Assembly: GCA_934643185.1 (NCBI GenBank)
Contig: CAKUBN010000078.1
Span: 1 to 8,541, forward strand
Origin: an uncultured Eubacteriales bacterium
GTDB taxonomy: Bacteria; Bacillota; Clostridia; Oscillospirales; Acutalibacteraceae
DNA: 8,541 bases
Direction: 5' to 3'
Notes under the pieces: model-generated
Seen by the model: the letters and a program-made list of their open reading frames with translations, nothing else
What the model was told of the DNA's origin: nothing
Database searches by the model: none
Shown here: piece after piece, positions 1 to 6,308 of the stretch
How positions within the stretch are numbered: position 1 is the first letter of the stretch
Layout: every line of letters begins with the position of its first letter
Translations under genes and position numbers: made by a program

Positions 1-938
1 CAGTGGTTTAAATACATGCGGTTTGCGCGTGCACCGACGAAGATCATGATGCCGAGCATCAGGGCGCTGCACAAAAGCGGCAGGCAGAACAAAAGATACT
101 GCGAGGGGTTATCCATCAAATACTGCGAGAGCAGATTTGCGAGCTGCACGTAGCTGATGTCCGACGAAGACACACCGGCGTTGTCGATGACATGCGTCGT
201 GATGGGGCTGACGACGAGATACGAGAGCATCAGGTTCGCGATATACAAAAGGAACATGAGCGTGGTGGTGATAATGCCCGCCTTGTACTGCTTGCGGTAC
301 AGGAGCCAGCCGCCGGAGAACAGGAACGCGCTGAAGTTGAACTTGCTGCGCCCGAAAGACTTAATATTGCGGAACACGGAAAGGTAATACGCCGTATTCT
401 GCTGCACGACCTTGCTCACGCCGCCGTAGGTGACATTATCCGCAACAAATTCCGCGGGATTTGCGCCGCCCATGGGGTCGAACGCGAACGGCACGCCGCC
501 AAAGCCGCGGCTCTGATAGTTTGCGTTGTTTTGCGGCGGGGGATAACTGCCGTACGGGTTATTGTAATTGTTATAGCCGTTCGGATTGTTCGCGTTATTC
601 GGATTTTGCTGCGTGTTGTAGCCCGTGTTGCGGTGTTCATCCGGCGCGCCGGTGAGGGAAGTGCCGCAGATGTTGCAGAACAGCGCACTGTGGGCGTTTA
701 AGGTGCCGCAGTTCGGGCATTCCTTGTCTTTAAGCTCACTGGCCGTGTTCGGCGCGTCCGGCGGAACAGGCGGCGCCCAAGTCTTGCCGCTTTCGTGCAG
801 ATCTGTGAAAATGCACGCGCCTTTTTCTTTATAGCAGTCTCTGTGGTATGGTGCACCGCAGACCGGGCAGACGACAATGTCGTCATTTTCCGTAAACGGC
901 TTGTCGCACACAGGACACTTGATACCTTTGTAGTCCAA
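1..938 (-). CDS. Zinc-finger (prokaryotic RING-like plus zinc ribbon) DUF2628-type membrane protein, partial
   Basis: This gene runs leftward off the window edge; 312 codons are visible and the C-terminus is missing. The start is a TTG at 938-936, chosen because a GGAGG box (950-946) lies 7 bases upstream and an in-frame TGA occurs at 983-981. Residues 8-42 hold a RING-like pattern: C8/C11, C24/C27, H32/C35 and C42, perhaps with H48 as the last ligand. A second zinc ribbon has C74/C77 and C88/C91. Residues about 105-145 form a linker rich in Asn, Gly, Tyr, Pro and Gln. Residues about 190-235 (RSKFNFSAFLFSGGWLLYRK, then a hydrophobic stretch) resemble the DUF2628 domain, and a second hydrophobic segment lies at about 281-301. 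It is therefore probably an inner-membrane protein with a cytoplasmic zinc-binding head. The family match is from memory, the molecular role is unknown, and ubiquitin-like activity cannot be claimed. It has its own promoter and is divergent from prfB. Confidence 0.8.
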   Translation of the reverse strand, partial: MDYKGIKCPVCDKPFTENDDIVVCPVCGAPYHRDCYKEKGACIFTDLHESGKTWAPPVPPDAPNTASELKDKECPNCGTLNAHSALFCNICGTSLTGAPDEHRNTGYNTQQNPNNANNPNGYNNYNNPYGSYPPPQNNANYQSRGFGGVPFAFDPMGGANPAEFVADNVTYGGVSKVVQQNTAYYLSVFRNIKSFGRSKFNFSAFLFSGGWLLYRKQYKAGIITTTLMFLLYIANLMLSYLVVSPITTHVIDNAGVSSSDISYVQLANLLSQYLMDNPSQYLLFCLPLLCSALMLGIMIFVGARANRMYLNH

Positions 939-1013
939 AACAGAACCTCCAAAATTCGGTTGGCAATATTCAAAAGACGGTCAGAATACTGCCAGAATTA
1001 TTTTCTTATTCAT

Positions 1014-1042
1014 ATAATACTACAAAATGCCCGCAATCGCAA
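1014..1042 (-). promoter_or_regulatory. Sigma-A-type promoter for the leftward zinc-finger gene
   Basis: Read on the minus strand, TTGCGA (1042-1037) and TATTAT (1019-1014) are separated by exactly 17 bases. The predicted start of transcription near 1007 gives a leader of about 70 bases before the TTG start at 938. The region is AT-rich, so a chance match is possible. Confidence 0.5.
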
Positions 1043-1135
1043 TGCAAAGCGTGCAAATTTTCAGACTGTTAATAATTCAGCGAGAAAACGAAGTAAAACT
1101 TCAAGAAAGGCTAATATAAAGATTTCAGCGAAACC

Positions 1136-1156
1136 ATGCGTTTTCCCGCATTTTTT
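1136..1156 (+). terminator. Weak terminator-like hairpin upstream of prfB promoter
   Basis: ATGCG (1136-1140) pairs with CGCAT (1147-1151) around a six-base loop, followed directly by five T residues. The stem is only 5 bp. No rightward gene upstream needs it, so it may be accidental, may end a short transcript starting in the spacer, or may insulate prfB. Confidence 0.25.
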
Positions 1157-1159
1157 CTA

Positions 1160-1188
1160 TTTACAAACGGCGGGTTATCTATTATAAT
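1160..1188 (+). promoter_or_regulatory. Sigma-A promoter of prfB
   Basis: TTTACA (1160-1165) and a perfect TATAAT (1183-1188) are 17 bases apart. Transcription would start near 1195, giving prfB a leader of about 86 bases. prfB therefore has its own promoter here rather than being co-transcribed with a visible upstream gene. Confidence 0.75.
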
Positions 1189-1280
1189 AAACAGAGATTT
1201 GCGCACATTTAAGCTGAACGCCGCCGTGAAATGTTTGAAGGCGGGTTTGGACGGACATTTTTGAAAGGTAACGAAAACGT

Positions 1281-2408
1281 ATGCTGCAATATGAAGTATT
1301 AAAACATGAACTGAATGAAAAGCAGGCGGCGCTGGATGAATTGAAGGACGCGCTGGGCCTTGAAAGACTGCGTGAAGAAGTGGAAATGCTGGAAAACAAG
1401 GCGGCGGAGCCGGGCTTTTACGACAACATGGAATCTGCACAGAAGATTTTGCAGAAGACCGCTGCGTTAAAGCAGAAGGACGAGACGTATCTGAACCTTG
1501 TTTCCCGCTGCGAAGATACGCTGACGCTCATTGAAATGGGCAATGAGGAAGAAGACCTTTCTCTTTTGCCGGAGGCACAGGAGGAAGTGGAGGCCATCGG
1601 CAAAGAGATTGAGACGATGCGTCTGACAACGCTTCTCACCGGCGAATATGACAGTAAGAACGCGATTTTGACGTTCCATGCGGGTTCCGGCGGCACGGAG
1701 GCACAGGACTGGGCCGAGATGCTGTTCCGTATGTACAACCGTTGGGGTGAGCGTCACGGCTTTAAGGTTTCTACGCTCGATTACCTTGAGGGCGACGAAG
1801 CGGGCCTGAAGAGCGCTTCCATCCTTGTCGAGGGCGAAAATGCTTATGGCTTTTTGAAGAGTGAAGCGGGCGTTCACCGTTTGGTGCGCGTCTCGCCGTT
1901 CGATTCCGCAGGCCGCCGTCACACCTCATTCTCCTCTCTGGAGGTTATGCCGGAGATTGACGAGGACCTCAGCGTGGAAATCAACCCGGACGATATTAAG
2001 ATGGAAGTATACCGTGCGAGCGGTGCGGGCGGACAGAAGGTCAACAAGACCTCTTCGGCCGTGCGTTTGATCCACATTCCGACGGGTATTGTCGTTTCCT
2101 GCCAGGTGGAACGCAGCCAGTACCAGAACCGCGACGTGGCTATGAAAATGCTTATCTCTAAGCTCGTTGAGATCAAGGAACGTGAACACCTTGAAAAAAT
2201 CTCCGACATTAAGGGCGAGCAGAAGGAGATCACGTGGGGCAGCCAGATTCGCTCCTATGTCTTCATGCCGTACACGCTCGTAAAGGATCACCGCACGGGC
2301 TGCGAAAAGGGCAACATCAGCGCGGTGATGGACGGCGACCTTGATGATTTCATCACTGCGTATCTGAAGGCGCTCAGCCAGGGTACGCTCGGCGAGAACA
2401 TCGAATAA
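1281..2408 (+). CDS. prfB: Peptide chain release factor 2 (RF2)
   Basis: RF2 recognises UGA and UAA stop codons in the ribosomal A site and triggers hydrolysis of peptidyl-tRNA. The protein is 375 residues, normal for the family. The N-terminal helical domain covers about 1-110. The stop-codon recognition tripeptide SPF is at 205-207, within a stretch reading RVSPFDSAGRRHTSF. The catalytic GGQ is at 250-252, whose Gln is the usual PrmC methylation target. Residue 246 is Ala, as in most bacteria, where E. coli K-12 has Thr. The start is ATG 1281, with an AAAGG box (1264-1268) about 12 bases upstream, a slightly long spacing. In many bacteria codon ~25 is an in-frame UGA bypassed by +1 frameshifting. 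Here the aligned stretch (DALGLE, residues 23-28) is an open frame with no UGA and no CUU-UGA slip site, so that autoregulation is absent. Identification is secure. Confidence 0.98.
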   Translation: MLQYEVLKHELNEKQAALDELKDALGLERLREEVEMLENKAAEPGFYDNMESAQKILQKTAALKQKDETYLNLVSRCEDTLTLIEMGNEEEDLSLLPEAQEEVEAIGKEIETMRLTTLLTGEYDSKNAILTFHAGSGGTEAQDWAEMLFRMYNRWGERHGFKVSTLDYLEGDEAGLKSASILVEGENAYGFLKSEAGVHRLVRVSPFDSAGRRHTSFSSLEVMPEIDEDLSVEINPDDIKMEVYRASGAGGQKVNKTSSAVRLIHIPTGIVVSCQVERSQYQNRDVAMKMLISKLVEIKEREHLEKISDIKGEQKEITWGSQIRSYVFMPYTLVKDHRTGCEKGNISAVMDGDLDDFITAYLKALSQGTLGENIE

Positions 2409-2412
2409 ATTT
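2406..2412 (+). repeat. Left copy of 7-base direct repeat TAAATTT flanking the acetyltransferase
   Basis: TAAATTT begins with the TAA stop codon of prfB. The same seven bases recur at 2878-2884, just before the terminator stem. The two copies bracket the AT-rich acetyltransferase segment, giving a repeat-to-repeat length of 472 bases. This could be a target-site duplication, junction microhomology or chance in AT-rich DNA. Confidence 0.55.
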
Positions 2413-2432
2413 AGATTTGATGAGATGTAATT

Positions 2433-2861
2433 ATGGTAAGAATTGCAACAGTAAATGATGCAGAGCAATTAAAAATCTTAAATAACGAATTTAATGGTGA
2501 GGGCGAAACAAGCATAGACAATATTAGAAATTCCCTTATGAATAATAAACAGGAAGTTGTTATCGTTGCTGATGAAGATGATATGTTAGTTGGATTTGTT
2601 TGTGTTCAGCTTAAAAAATCGTTCTGCTATGATGAATATATGCCTGAAATTACAGAAGTGTATGTTAAACCAGCATACAGAAAAAGAGGCTTAGCGAGTG
2701 AGATGATTACTTTTGCAGAGGCTTATTGTAGTAAGAATTATCCACTTGACAAATATGAACTTCTAACAGGACAAGAAAATCTTGTTGCACAATCTGTATA
2801 TAATAAACTTGGTTATGTAGATGATAATGAACTTCATTTATCAAAACGAGTTAAGAGATAG
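2433..2861 (+). CDS. GNAT-family N-acetyltransferase, probably horizontally acquired
   Basis: This 142-residue protein has the single-domain GNAT fold that moves an acetyl group from acetyl-CoA to an amine. Motif A runs from about 73 to 95: a beta strand (ITEVYVKP) is followed by the pyrophosphate-binding loop RKRGLA (83-88), close to the usual R/Q-x-x-G-x-G/A. Motif B is at about 114-128 (QENLVAQSVYNKLGY), with Tyr123 placed like the general acid of many GNATs. The substrate is not evident; antibiotic, polyamine or protein targets are all possible. It starts 24 bases after the prfB stop with no good Shine-Dalgarno, so it may depend on prfB transcription. The gene is about one third G+C by hand count of sample lines, while prfB is just over half, and its codons are strongly AT-ending. 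It lacks the EctA sequence features, so I do not link it to the ectB downstream. Confidence 0.88.
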   Translation: MVRIATVNDAEQLKILNNEFNGEGETSIDNIRNSLMNNKQEVVIVADEDDMLVGFVCVQLKKSFCYDEYMPEITEVYVKPAYRKRGLASEMITFAEAYCSKNYPLDKYELLTGQENLVAQSVYNKLGYVDDNELHLSKRVKR

Positions 2862-2877
2862 TCAAATTCCAATTTTG

Positions 2878-2884
2878 TAAATTT
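2878..2884 (+). repeat. Right copy of 7-base direct repeat TAAATTT
   Basis: This copy lies 16 bases after the acetyltransferase stop codon and directly before the GGGCAGCG stem of the terminator. Removing one repeat and everything between would place the prfB stop codon immediately before the terminator, a very natural arrangement. Confidence 0.55.
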
Positions 2885-2917
2885 GGGCAGCGTCTTTTGC
2901 GGGCGCTGCTCTTTTTT
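2885..2917 (+). terminator. Intrinsic terminator after prfB and acetyltransferase
   Basis: GGGCAGCG (2885-2892) pairs with CGCTGCTC (2904-2911), giving 8 bp including one G-U, around an 11-base loop. Six T residues follow (2912-2917). The GC-rich stem matches the composition of prfB rather than of the acetyltransferase, which suggests it is the original prfB terminator. Confidence 0.88.
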
Positions 2918-2961
2918 GCAGAATTTTTGCAGAGATATATGTTTTTTTGCGAAAGAAGGCC

Positions 2962-2990
2962 TTTCTTTTTTCGGACAAGTGTGGTAAACT
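2962..2990 (+). promoter_or_regulatory. Probable extended -10 promoter of ectB
   Basis: TAAACT (2985-2990) is preceded by TGG (2982-2984), forming an extended -10 element. The base run 17 bases upstream, TTTCTT (2962-2967), is a poor -35. Transcription would start near 2996, at the foot of the first leader hairpin. A dyad at 2950-2973 (CGAAAGAA against TTTTTTCG, one G-T pair) overlaps the -35 region and could be an operator or chance. Confidence 0.4.
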
Positions 2991-2995
2991 TAATC

Positions 2996-3159
2996 ACGGT
3001 ATCGCACAAAACGATTTGTGCGTGCCGTATGGATCCGGCCAAAATTTCTATTACACATTGGCCGAACGACCGCTGACTCTCGCTTCAAAACTCATGAGCG
3101 GGAAAAACGCAGCCCCACGCATAACGCGTGTGATCGCTGAATCATGCAGATGGCATGGT
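2996..3159 (+). promoter_or_regulatory. Structured 5' leader of ectB, candidate cis-regulatory RNA
   Basis: The leader shows a chain of inverted repeats. P1 (2996-3028) is the strongest: ACGGTA, a bulged T3002 and CGCACAAA pair with TTTGTGCG-TG-CCGT around an ACGA tetraloop, 14 bp in all. P2 is CGGCCAA (3036-3042) with TTGGCCG (3058-3064). P3 is CCGCT (3070-3074) with AGCGG (3097-3101) and contains the palindrome CTCATGAG. P4 is CACGC (3116-3120) with GCGTG (3126-3130). P5 is ATCATGC (3141-3147) with GCATGGT (3153-3159, one G-T) and ends two bases before the Shine-Dalgarno region. No stem is followed by a T-run, so none is an ordinary terminator. I do not recognise a known riboswitch class. 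P1 and P2 are unlikely to be chance; P3 and P4 are weaker. Confidence 0.45.
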
Positions 3160-3176
3160 AGAAAGGATGGTACTAC

Positions 3177-4448
3177 ATGAGTACAAACAACACGAAAGCA
3201 TTTGAAACGTATGAATCCGAAGTTCGCTCTTACTGCCGTAACTTCCCGACGGTCTTTGTCAAGGCGAAGGGCTCTATCCAGACGGATGAGAACGGCAAGG
3301 AGTATATCGACTTCTTTTGCGGCTCCGGTGCGCTGAACTACGGACATAACAACCCGTACATCAAAGAGAAGGTCGTTGAATATTTGCAGAACGACGGCGT
3401 GATGCACGCGCTTGACATGTACACAAAACCGAAGCGCGAATTCATCGAATATTTTGAAAATGAAGTCATTCGCCCACGCGGCTTTGACTATAAAATTCAG
3501 TTTGTAGGCCCGACCGGCACAAACGCGGTGGAAGCGGCCTTGAAGCTGGCTCGCAAGGTAAAGAAGCGCAACAATGTCTTTGCGCTGATGGGTGCGTTCC
3601 ACGGCATGACGCTGGGTTCTTTAGCGCTGACAACGAATGCGGATTCCCGCAAGGGCGCAGGCGTGCCGCTTTACAACGTGACGCATATTCCGGCACCGTA
3701 TATGTTCCCGGAGCTCGACACCGTGGCATATATGGAACGCCTGATCACAGACGACCACTCCGGCGTGGAGAAGCCGGCGGCGATCATTTTGGAAACGACG
3801 CAGGCGGACGGCGGTATTTATGTGCTGCCCGATGAGTGGCTGCGCCGCGTGCGCGCACTGTGCGACAAGTACGACATTTTGATGATCGTCGATGACGTAC
3901 AGGTGGGTGCTGCCCGCACCGGTTGGTTCTTCTCGTTTGAACGCGCAGGCATCACGCCGGACATCGTGACGCTCTCGAAGTCCATCGGCGGCTATGGCAT
4001 GCCGTTTGCGCTGACGCTGTTGCGCCCGGAGCTCGACCAGTGGAAGCCGGGCGAGCACAACGGCACATTCCGCGGCTATCAGCTGTCTTTGGTCGCAGCG
4101 AAAGCGGGCCTGGAGTTCATGCTGAACGAGCACGTGGAAGACGCAGTTCGTGAGCGTGCGCCGTTCGTGGAGAAGTTCCTCAAGGAGAACATTGAGACGA
4201 TTGACAGCCGCATCACGACACGTGGCATCGGTTTGCTGTGGGGCGTGGATTTCGGCGCGTTTGAGGGCGATGTTGCGAAGGCGGTCATTCACAAGGCGTT
4301 TGAAAACGGCCTCATCGTGGAGCGTGTAGGCCGCCGCGATTCCGTTGTGAAGATCATGCCGGAGCTGAAGGTGCCGATGGATACGCTGGAAAAGGGCCTC
4401 AATATTCTGGCGAAGTCCATTCGTGAGGTTGTTGGCGAGCTGAAATAA
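3177..4448 (+). CDS. ectB: L-2,4-diaminobutyrate--2-oxoglutarate aminotransferase (EctB type), orphan
   Basis: This is a class III PLP aminotransferase of 423 residues, full length for EctB. The family moves the amino group of glutamate to L-aspartate 4-semialdehyde, making L-2,4-diaminobutyrate in the cytoplasm; in ectoine producers EctA and EctC then act on it. EctB-like stretches include SEVRSYCRNFPTVF (14-27), LNYGHN (53-58), DGVMHALDM (73-81), GPTGTNAVEAALKLAR (111-126) and NGTFRG (295-300). FHG at 141-143 and Asp239 fit the PLP pocket, and Lys268 in LSKSIGG is the Schiff-base lysine. The usual QGEGG is QADGG here (209-213). AAAGGA (3162-3167) is 9 bases before the ATG. The gene is single, with its own promoter, long leader and terminator, and no ectA or ectC beside it. 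The product may feed another diaminobutyrate use, and a related omega-aminotransferase specificity cannot be excluded. Confidence 0.88.
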   Translation: MSTNNTKAFETYESEVRSYCRNFPTVFVKAKGSIQTDENGKEYIDFFCGSGALNYGHNNPYIKEKVVEYLQNDGVMHALDMYTKPKREFIEYFENEVIRPRGFDYKIQFVGPTGTNAVEAALKLARKVKKRNNVFALMGAFHGMTLGSLALTTNADSRKGAGVPLYNVTHIPAPYMFPELDTVAYMERLITDDHSGVEKPAAIILETTQADGGIYVLPDEWLRRVRALCDKYDILMIVDDVQVGAARTGWFFSFERAGITPDIVTLSKSIGGYGMPFALTLLRPELDQWKPGEHNGTFRGYQLSLVAAKAGLEFMLNEHVEDAVRERAPFVEKFLKENIETIDSRITTRGIGLLWGVDFGAFEGDVAKAVIHKAFENGLIVERVGRRDSVVKIMPELKVPMDTLEKGLNILAKSIREVVGELK

Positions 4449-4470
4449 CTTAAAATTTATCTCAAAGATA

Positions 4471-4500
4471 GAGATCGGGCTTTGTGCGCGGTCTCTTTTT
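4471..4500 (+). terminator. Intrinsic terminator of ectB
   Basis: GAGATCG (4471-4477) pairs with CGGTCTC (4489-4495), 7 bp with one G-U, followed by five T residues (4496-4500). It lies 23 bases after the ectB stop codon and separates it from the peptidase promoter. Confidence 0.85.
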
Positions 4501-4541
4501 GCATAGATTACATTTTGCTGTGCAGGATAAACAAAAACAGC

Positions 4542-4570
4542 TTGCAAAATGTGCAAAGCAGTGGTATGAT
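4542..4570 (+). promoter_or_regulatory. Sigma-A promoter of the M3 peptidase
   Basis: TTGCAA (4542-4547) and TATGAT (4565-4570) are 17 bases apart. TGG (4562-4564) before the -10 makes it an extended -10 promoter as well. Transcription would start near 4577, giving a leader of about 30 bases. The predicted start also argues against beginning translation at the TTG at 4586. Confidence 0.8.
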
Positions 4571-4606
4571 AAGCGCAAATAGATTTTGGAAAGGAAGCGT
4601 ATTGTT

Positions 4607-6298
4607 GTGCAGAAATTCAGTGAACTTCCGTACACCCGACCGGACATTGTGGCGGCAGTGGAGGAATATAAGCGGTACAGCGAGGCATTTAAGGCAGCAA
4701 AGACCTTTGAGGAAGCGAAAAAGGTGTTTTTAGACGCCGAAAAGCTCGACACGCACTTGTCTACGATCGCGTCGCTTTGCAGCATCCGCAATACGATGAA
4801 CACGACGGATGAATTCTACGAAGCGGAAATGGCGTACCTGAACGAAAATCTGCCGAACCTGATCCCGGCGGAGAAGGCGATGAAGGAAGGCATTGTGAAC
4901 GGCCCGTTCCGTGCGGACTTTGAAAAGGAATACGGCGCGCATTTCATCGCGGTTTTGGAAAATAACCTCAAGACACAGGACGAGCGCATTATCCCGGAGC
5001 TTGTAAAAGAATCGGAGCTTTCCGTGGAGTATTCCAAGGCTGCGGCTTCCTGCAAGGTGGATTTCCGCGGCGAGACCTGCAACTTCTACGGCCTTTTAAA
5101 ACATATGGAGAGCACCGACCGCGAGGAGCGCAAAGAAGCGTTTGAAAAGTGGGCTAACCTTTACGAAGGCGTTTCCGACAAGCTCGATGAGTTGTACGAT
5201 AAGCTCATCGAAGTGCGCGTAGAGATGGCGAAGAAGCTCGGCTATGACAATTACACCGAGCTTGCGTACCGCAATATGGGCAGACTGGACTACACGCCCG
5301 AGCACGTGGAGAAATTCCGCGAGCAGATCCGCACGGTTATCACGCCGGCGGTGGACCGCATGCGCAAGGCGCAGGCAAAGCGCCTCGGTTTGGATTCCGT
5401 CAAATACTACGATGAGAGTTTGACATTTGCAGGCGGCAACGCAGATCCTATCGGCGGCAAAGATTATATGGTGGGGCAGGCGACCGAAATGTACGGCGCT
5501 CTCTCGCCCGAAACAAAGGAATTCTTCGACTTCATGACGAAGTACGAGCTGTTTGACCTTGAGACGCGCCCGGGCAAGCACCTTGGCGGCTACTGCACAT
5601 CTTTGCCGGAATACAAAGCACCGTTCATTTTTTCGAACTTTAACGGTACTTCTGCAGACGTGGACGTTTTGACGCATGAGGCCGGCCACGCGTTCCAGGC
5701 ATATCTCGGCGAACGCTTGATTCCGATCGGCGTTTTGCAGGGCTCTACGAGCGAGGTGTGCGAGATCCACTCGATGTCGATGGAGTTTTTCACCTACCCG
5801 TGGATGGATAAATTCTTCGGCGACCGCGCGGACGAATACCGTTATGCACATTTGTGCGACGCACTGGCCGTTATCCCGTACATGGCGTGCGTGGATGAGT
5901 TCCAGCACGAGGTATACAAGAACCCGAAGATGACGGCGAAGGAACGCCGCGGTGTGTGGCGCAGCATTGAGAAAAAATATATGCCGTGGCGCGATTATGA
6001 CGGCAACGCATTCTTGGAAAACGGTGGTTTTTGGATGCAGAAGCAGCACATTTTCCTCTACCCGTTCTATTATATCGATTACGCGCTGGCGCAGATCTGC
6101 ACATTCTTCTTCTATGACGAGATGAAGAAAGACCGCGAAAGCGCTTGGGCACGTTATTTGAAGCTGTGCAAAGCGGGTGGCACGCTGGGCTATTTTGATC
6201 TGCTGCATTATGTCGGCATTCCGGTGCCGTTTGAAGATGGCGCGGTGGAGAAAGCCGTGCGTGGCGTGATTGAAGAGATTGAATCCGCGAAGTATTAA
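4607..6298 (+). CDS. M3-family oligoendopeptidase (zinc metallopeptidase)
   Basis: This cytosolic zinc peptidase of the thimet/PepF clan cleaves short peptides, probably in peptide recycling. I start it at GTG 4607 (563 residues) because the Shine-Dalgarno AAAGGAAG (4590-4597) is 9 bases upstream. An in-frame TTG at 4586 would add seven residues but would put this box inside the coding region. The zinc site is HEAGH at 357-361: His357 and His361 are ligands and Glu358 is the catalytic base. The third ligand is probably Glu386 in the EIHSMSMEFF stretch. A late Tyr-rich segment, YPFYYIDYALAQ (485-496), corresponds to the substrate-binding tyrosine region of M3 enzymes. Length and layout fit the clostridial M3 subgroup that is distinct from true PepF, so no symbol is given. 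No signal peptide is present. It is a single-gene unit. Confidence 0.95.
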   Translation: MQKFSELPYTRPDIVAAVEEYKRYSEAFKAAKTFEEAKKVFLDAEKLDTHLSTIASLCSIRNTMNTTDEFYEAEMAYLNENLPNLIPAEKAMKEGIVNGPFRADFEKEYGAHFIAVLENNLKTQDERIIPELVKESELSVEYSKAAASCKVDFRGETCNFYGLLKHMESTDREERKEAFEKWANLYEGVSDKLDELYDKLIEVRVEMAKKLGYDNYTELAYRNMGRLDYTPEHVEKFREQIRTVITPAVDRMRKAQAKRLGLDSVKYYDESLTFAGGNADPIGGKDYMVGQATEMYGALSPETKEFFDFMTKYELFDLETRPGKHLGGYCTSLPEYKAPFIFSNFNGTSADVDVLTHEAGHAFQAYLGERLIPIGVLQGSTSEVCEIHSMSMEFFTYPWMDKFFGDRADEYRYAHLCDALAVIPYMACVDEFQHEVYKNPKMTAKERRGVWRSIEKKYMPWRDYDGNAFLENGGFWMQKQHIFLYPFYYIDYALAQICTFFFYDEMKKDRESAWARYLKLCKAGGTLGYFDLLHYVGIPVPFEDGAVEKAVRGVIEEIESAKY

Positions 6299-6308
6299 AA
6301 CAAATTAT

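Larger units (their letters stand above)
939..1280. other. Divergent intergenic region of 342 bases
   Basis: This spacer separates the leftward zinc-finger gene from rightward prfB. It holds a leftward promoter (1014-1042), a rightward promoter (1160-1188) and the 5' leader of prfB (about 1195-1280). Between the promoters, from about 1043 to 1159, the DNA is AT-rich with no convincing coding frame. It contains two small inverted repeats: GAAGT/ACTTC (1090-1102) and ATGCG/CGCAT (1136-1151), the latter followed by a T-run. In the prfB leader, CCGCC (1221-1225) can pair with GGCGG (1240-1244) across a 14-base loop. No known riboswitch or RNA was recognised. Confidence 0.7.

Noticed and set aside
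192..701. Rightward frame of 169 codons opposite the zinc-finger gene
   Set aside because: It is the antisense shadow of a frame with clear zinc-finger, linker and membrane features. Its translation is repetitive Arg/Val/Ile with no ribosome site.
1231..1302. A 23-codon upstream frame overlapping the prfB start
   Set aside because: It begins with ATG but has no ribosome binding site, and its peptide shows no recognisable feature. Short overlapping frames of this length are expected by chance.
2433..2861. The acetyltransferase as EctA, making an ectA-ectB pair
   Set aside because: EctA is also a GNAT, but this protein is shorter and lacks the DTYFLWQVAV-like stretch I recall for EctA. It is separated from ectB by a strong terminator, a separate promoter and a sharp composition change.
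2848..2877. Integron attC-like end for the acetyltransferase cassette
   Set aside because: The only core-like sequence, GTTAAGA, fails the last position of the GTTRRRY consensus, and no paired site or imperfect attC hairpin of the right form is visible.
3621..4556. Long leftward frame of 311 codons opposite ectB
   Set aside because: ectB carries all catalytic residues of its family, and the antisense frame follows from its GC-rich third codon positions. It also crosses the ectB terminator.
5096..6208. Long leftward frame of 370 codons opposite the M3 peptidase
   Set aside because: It lies wholly inside a gene with an intact HEAGH zinc site, and its translation shows no domain.
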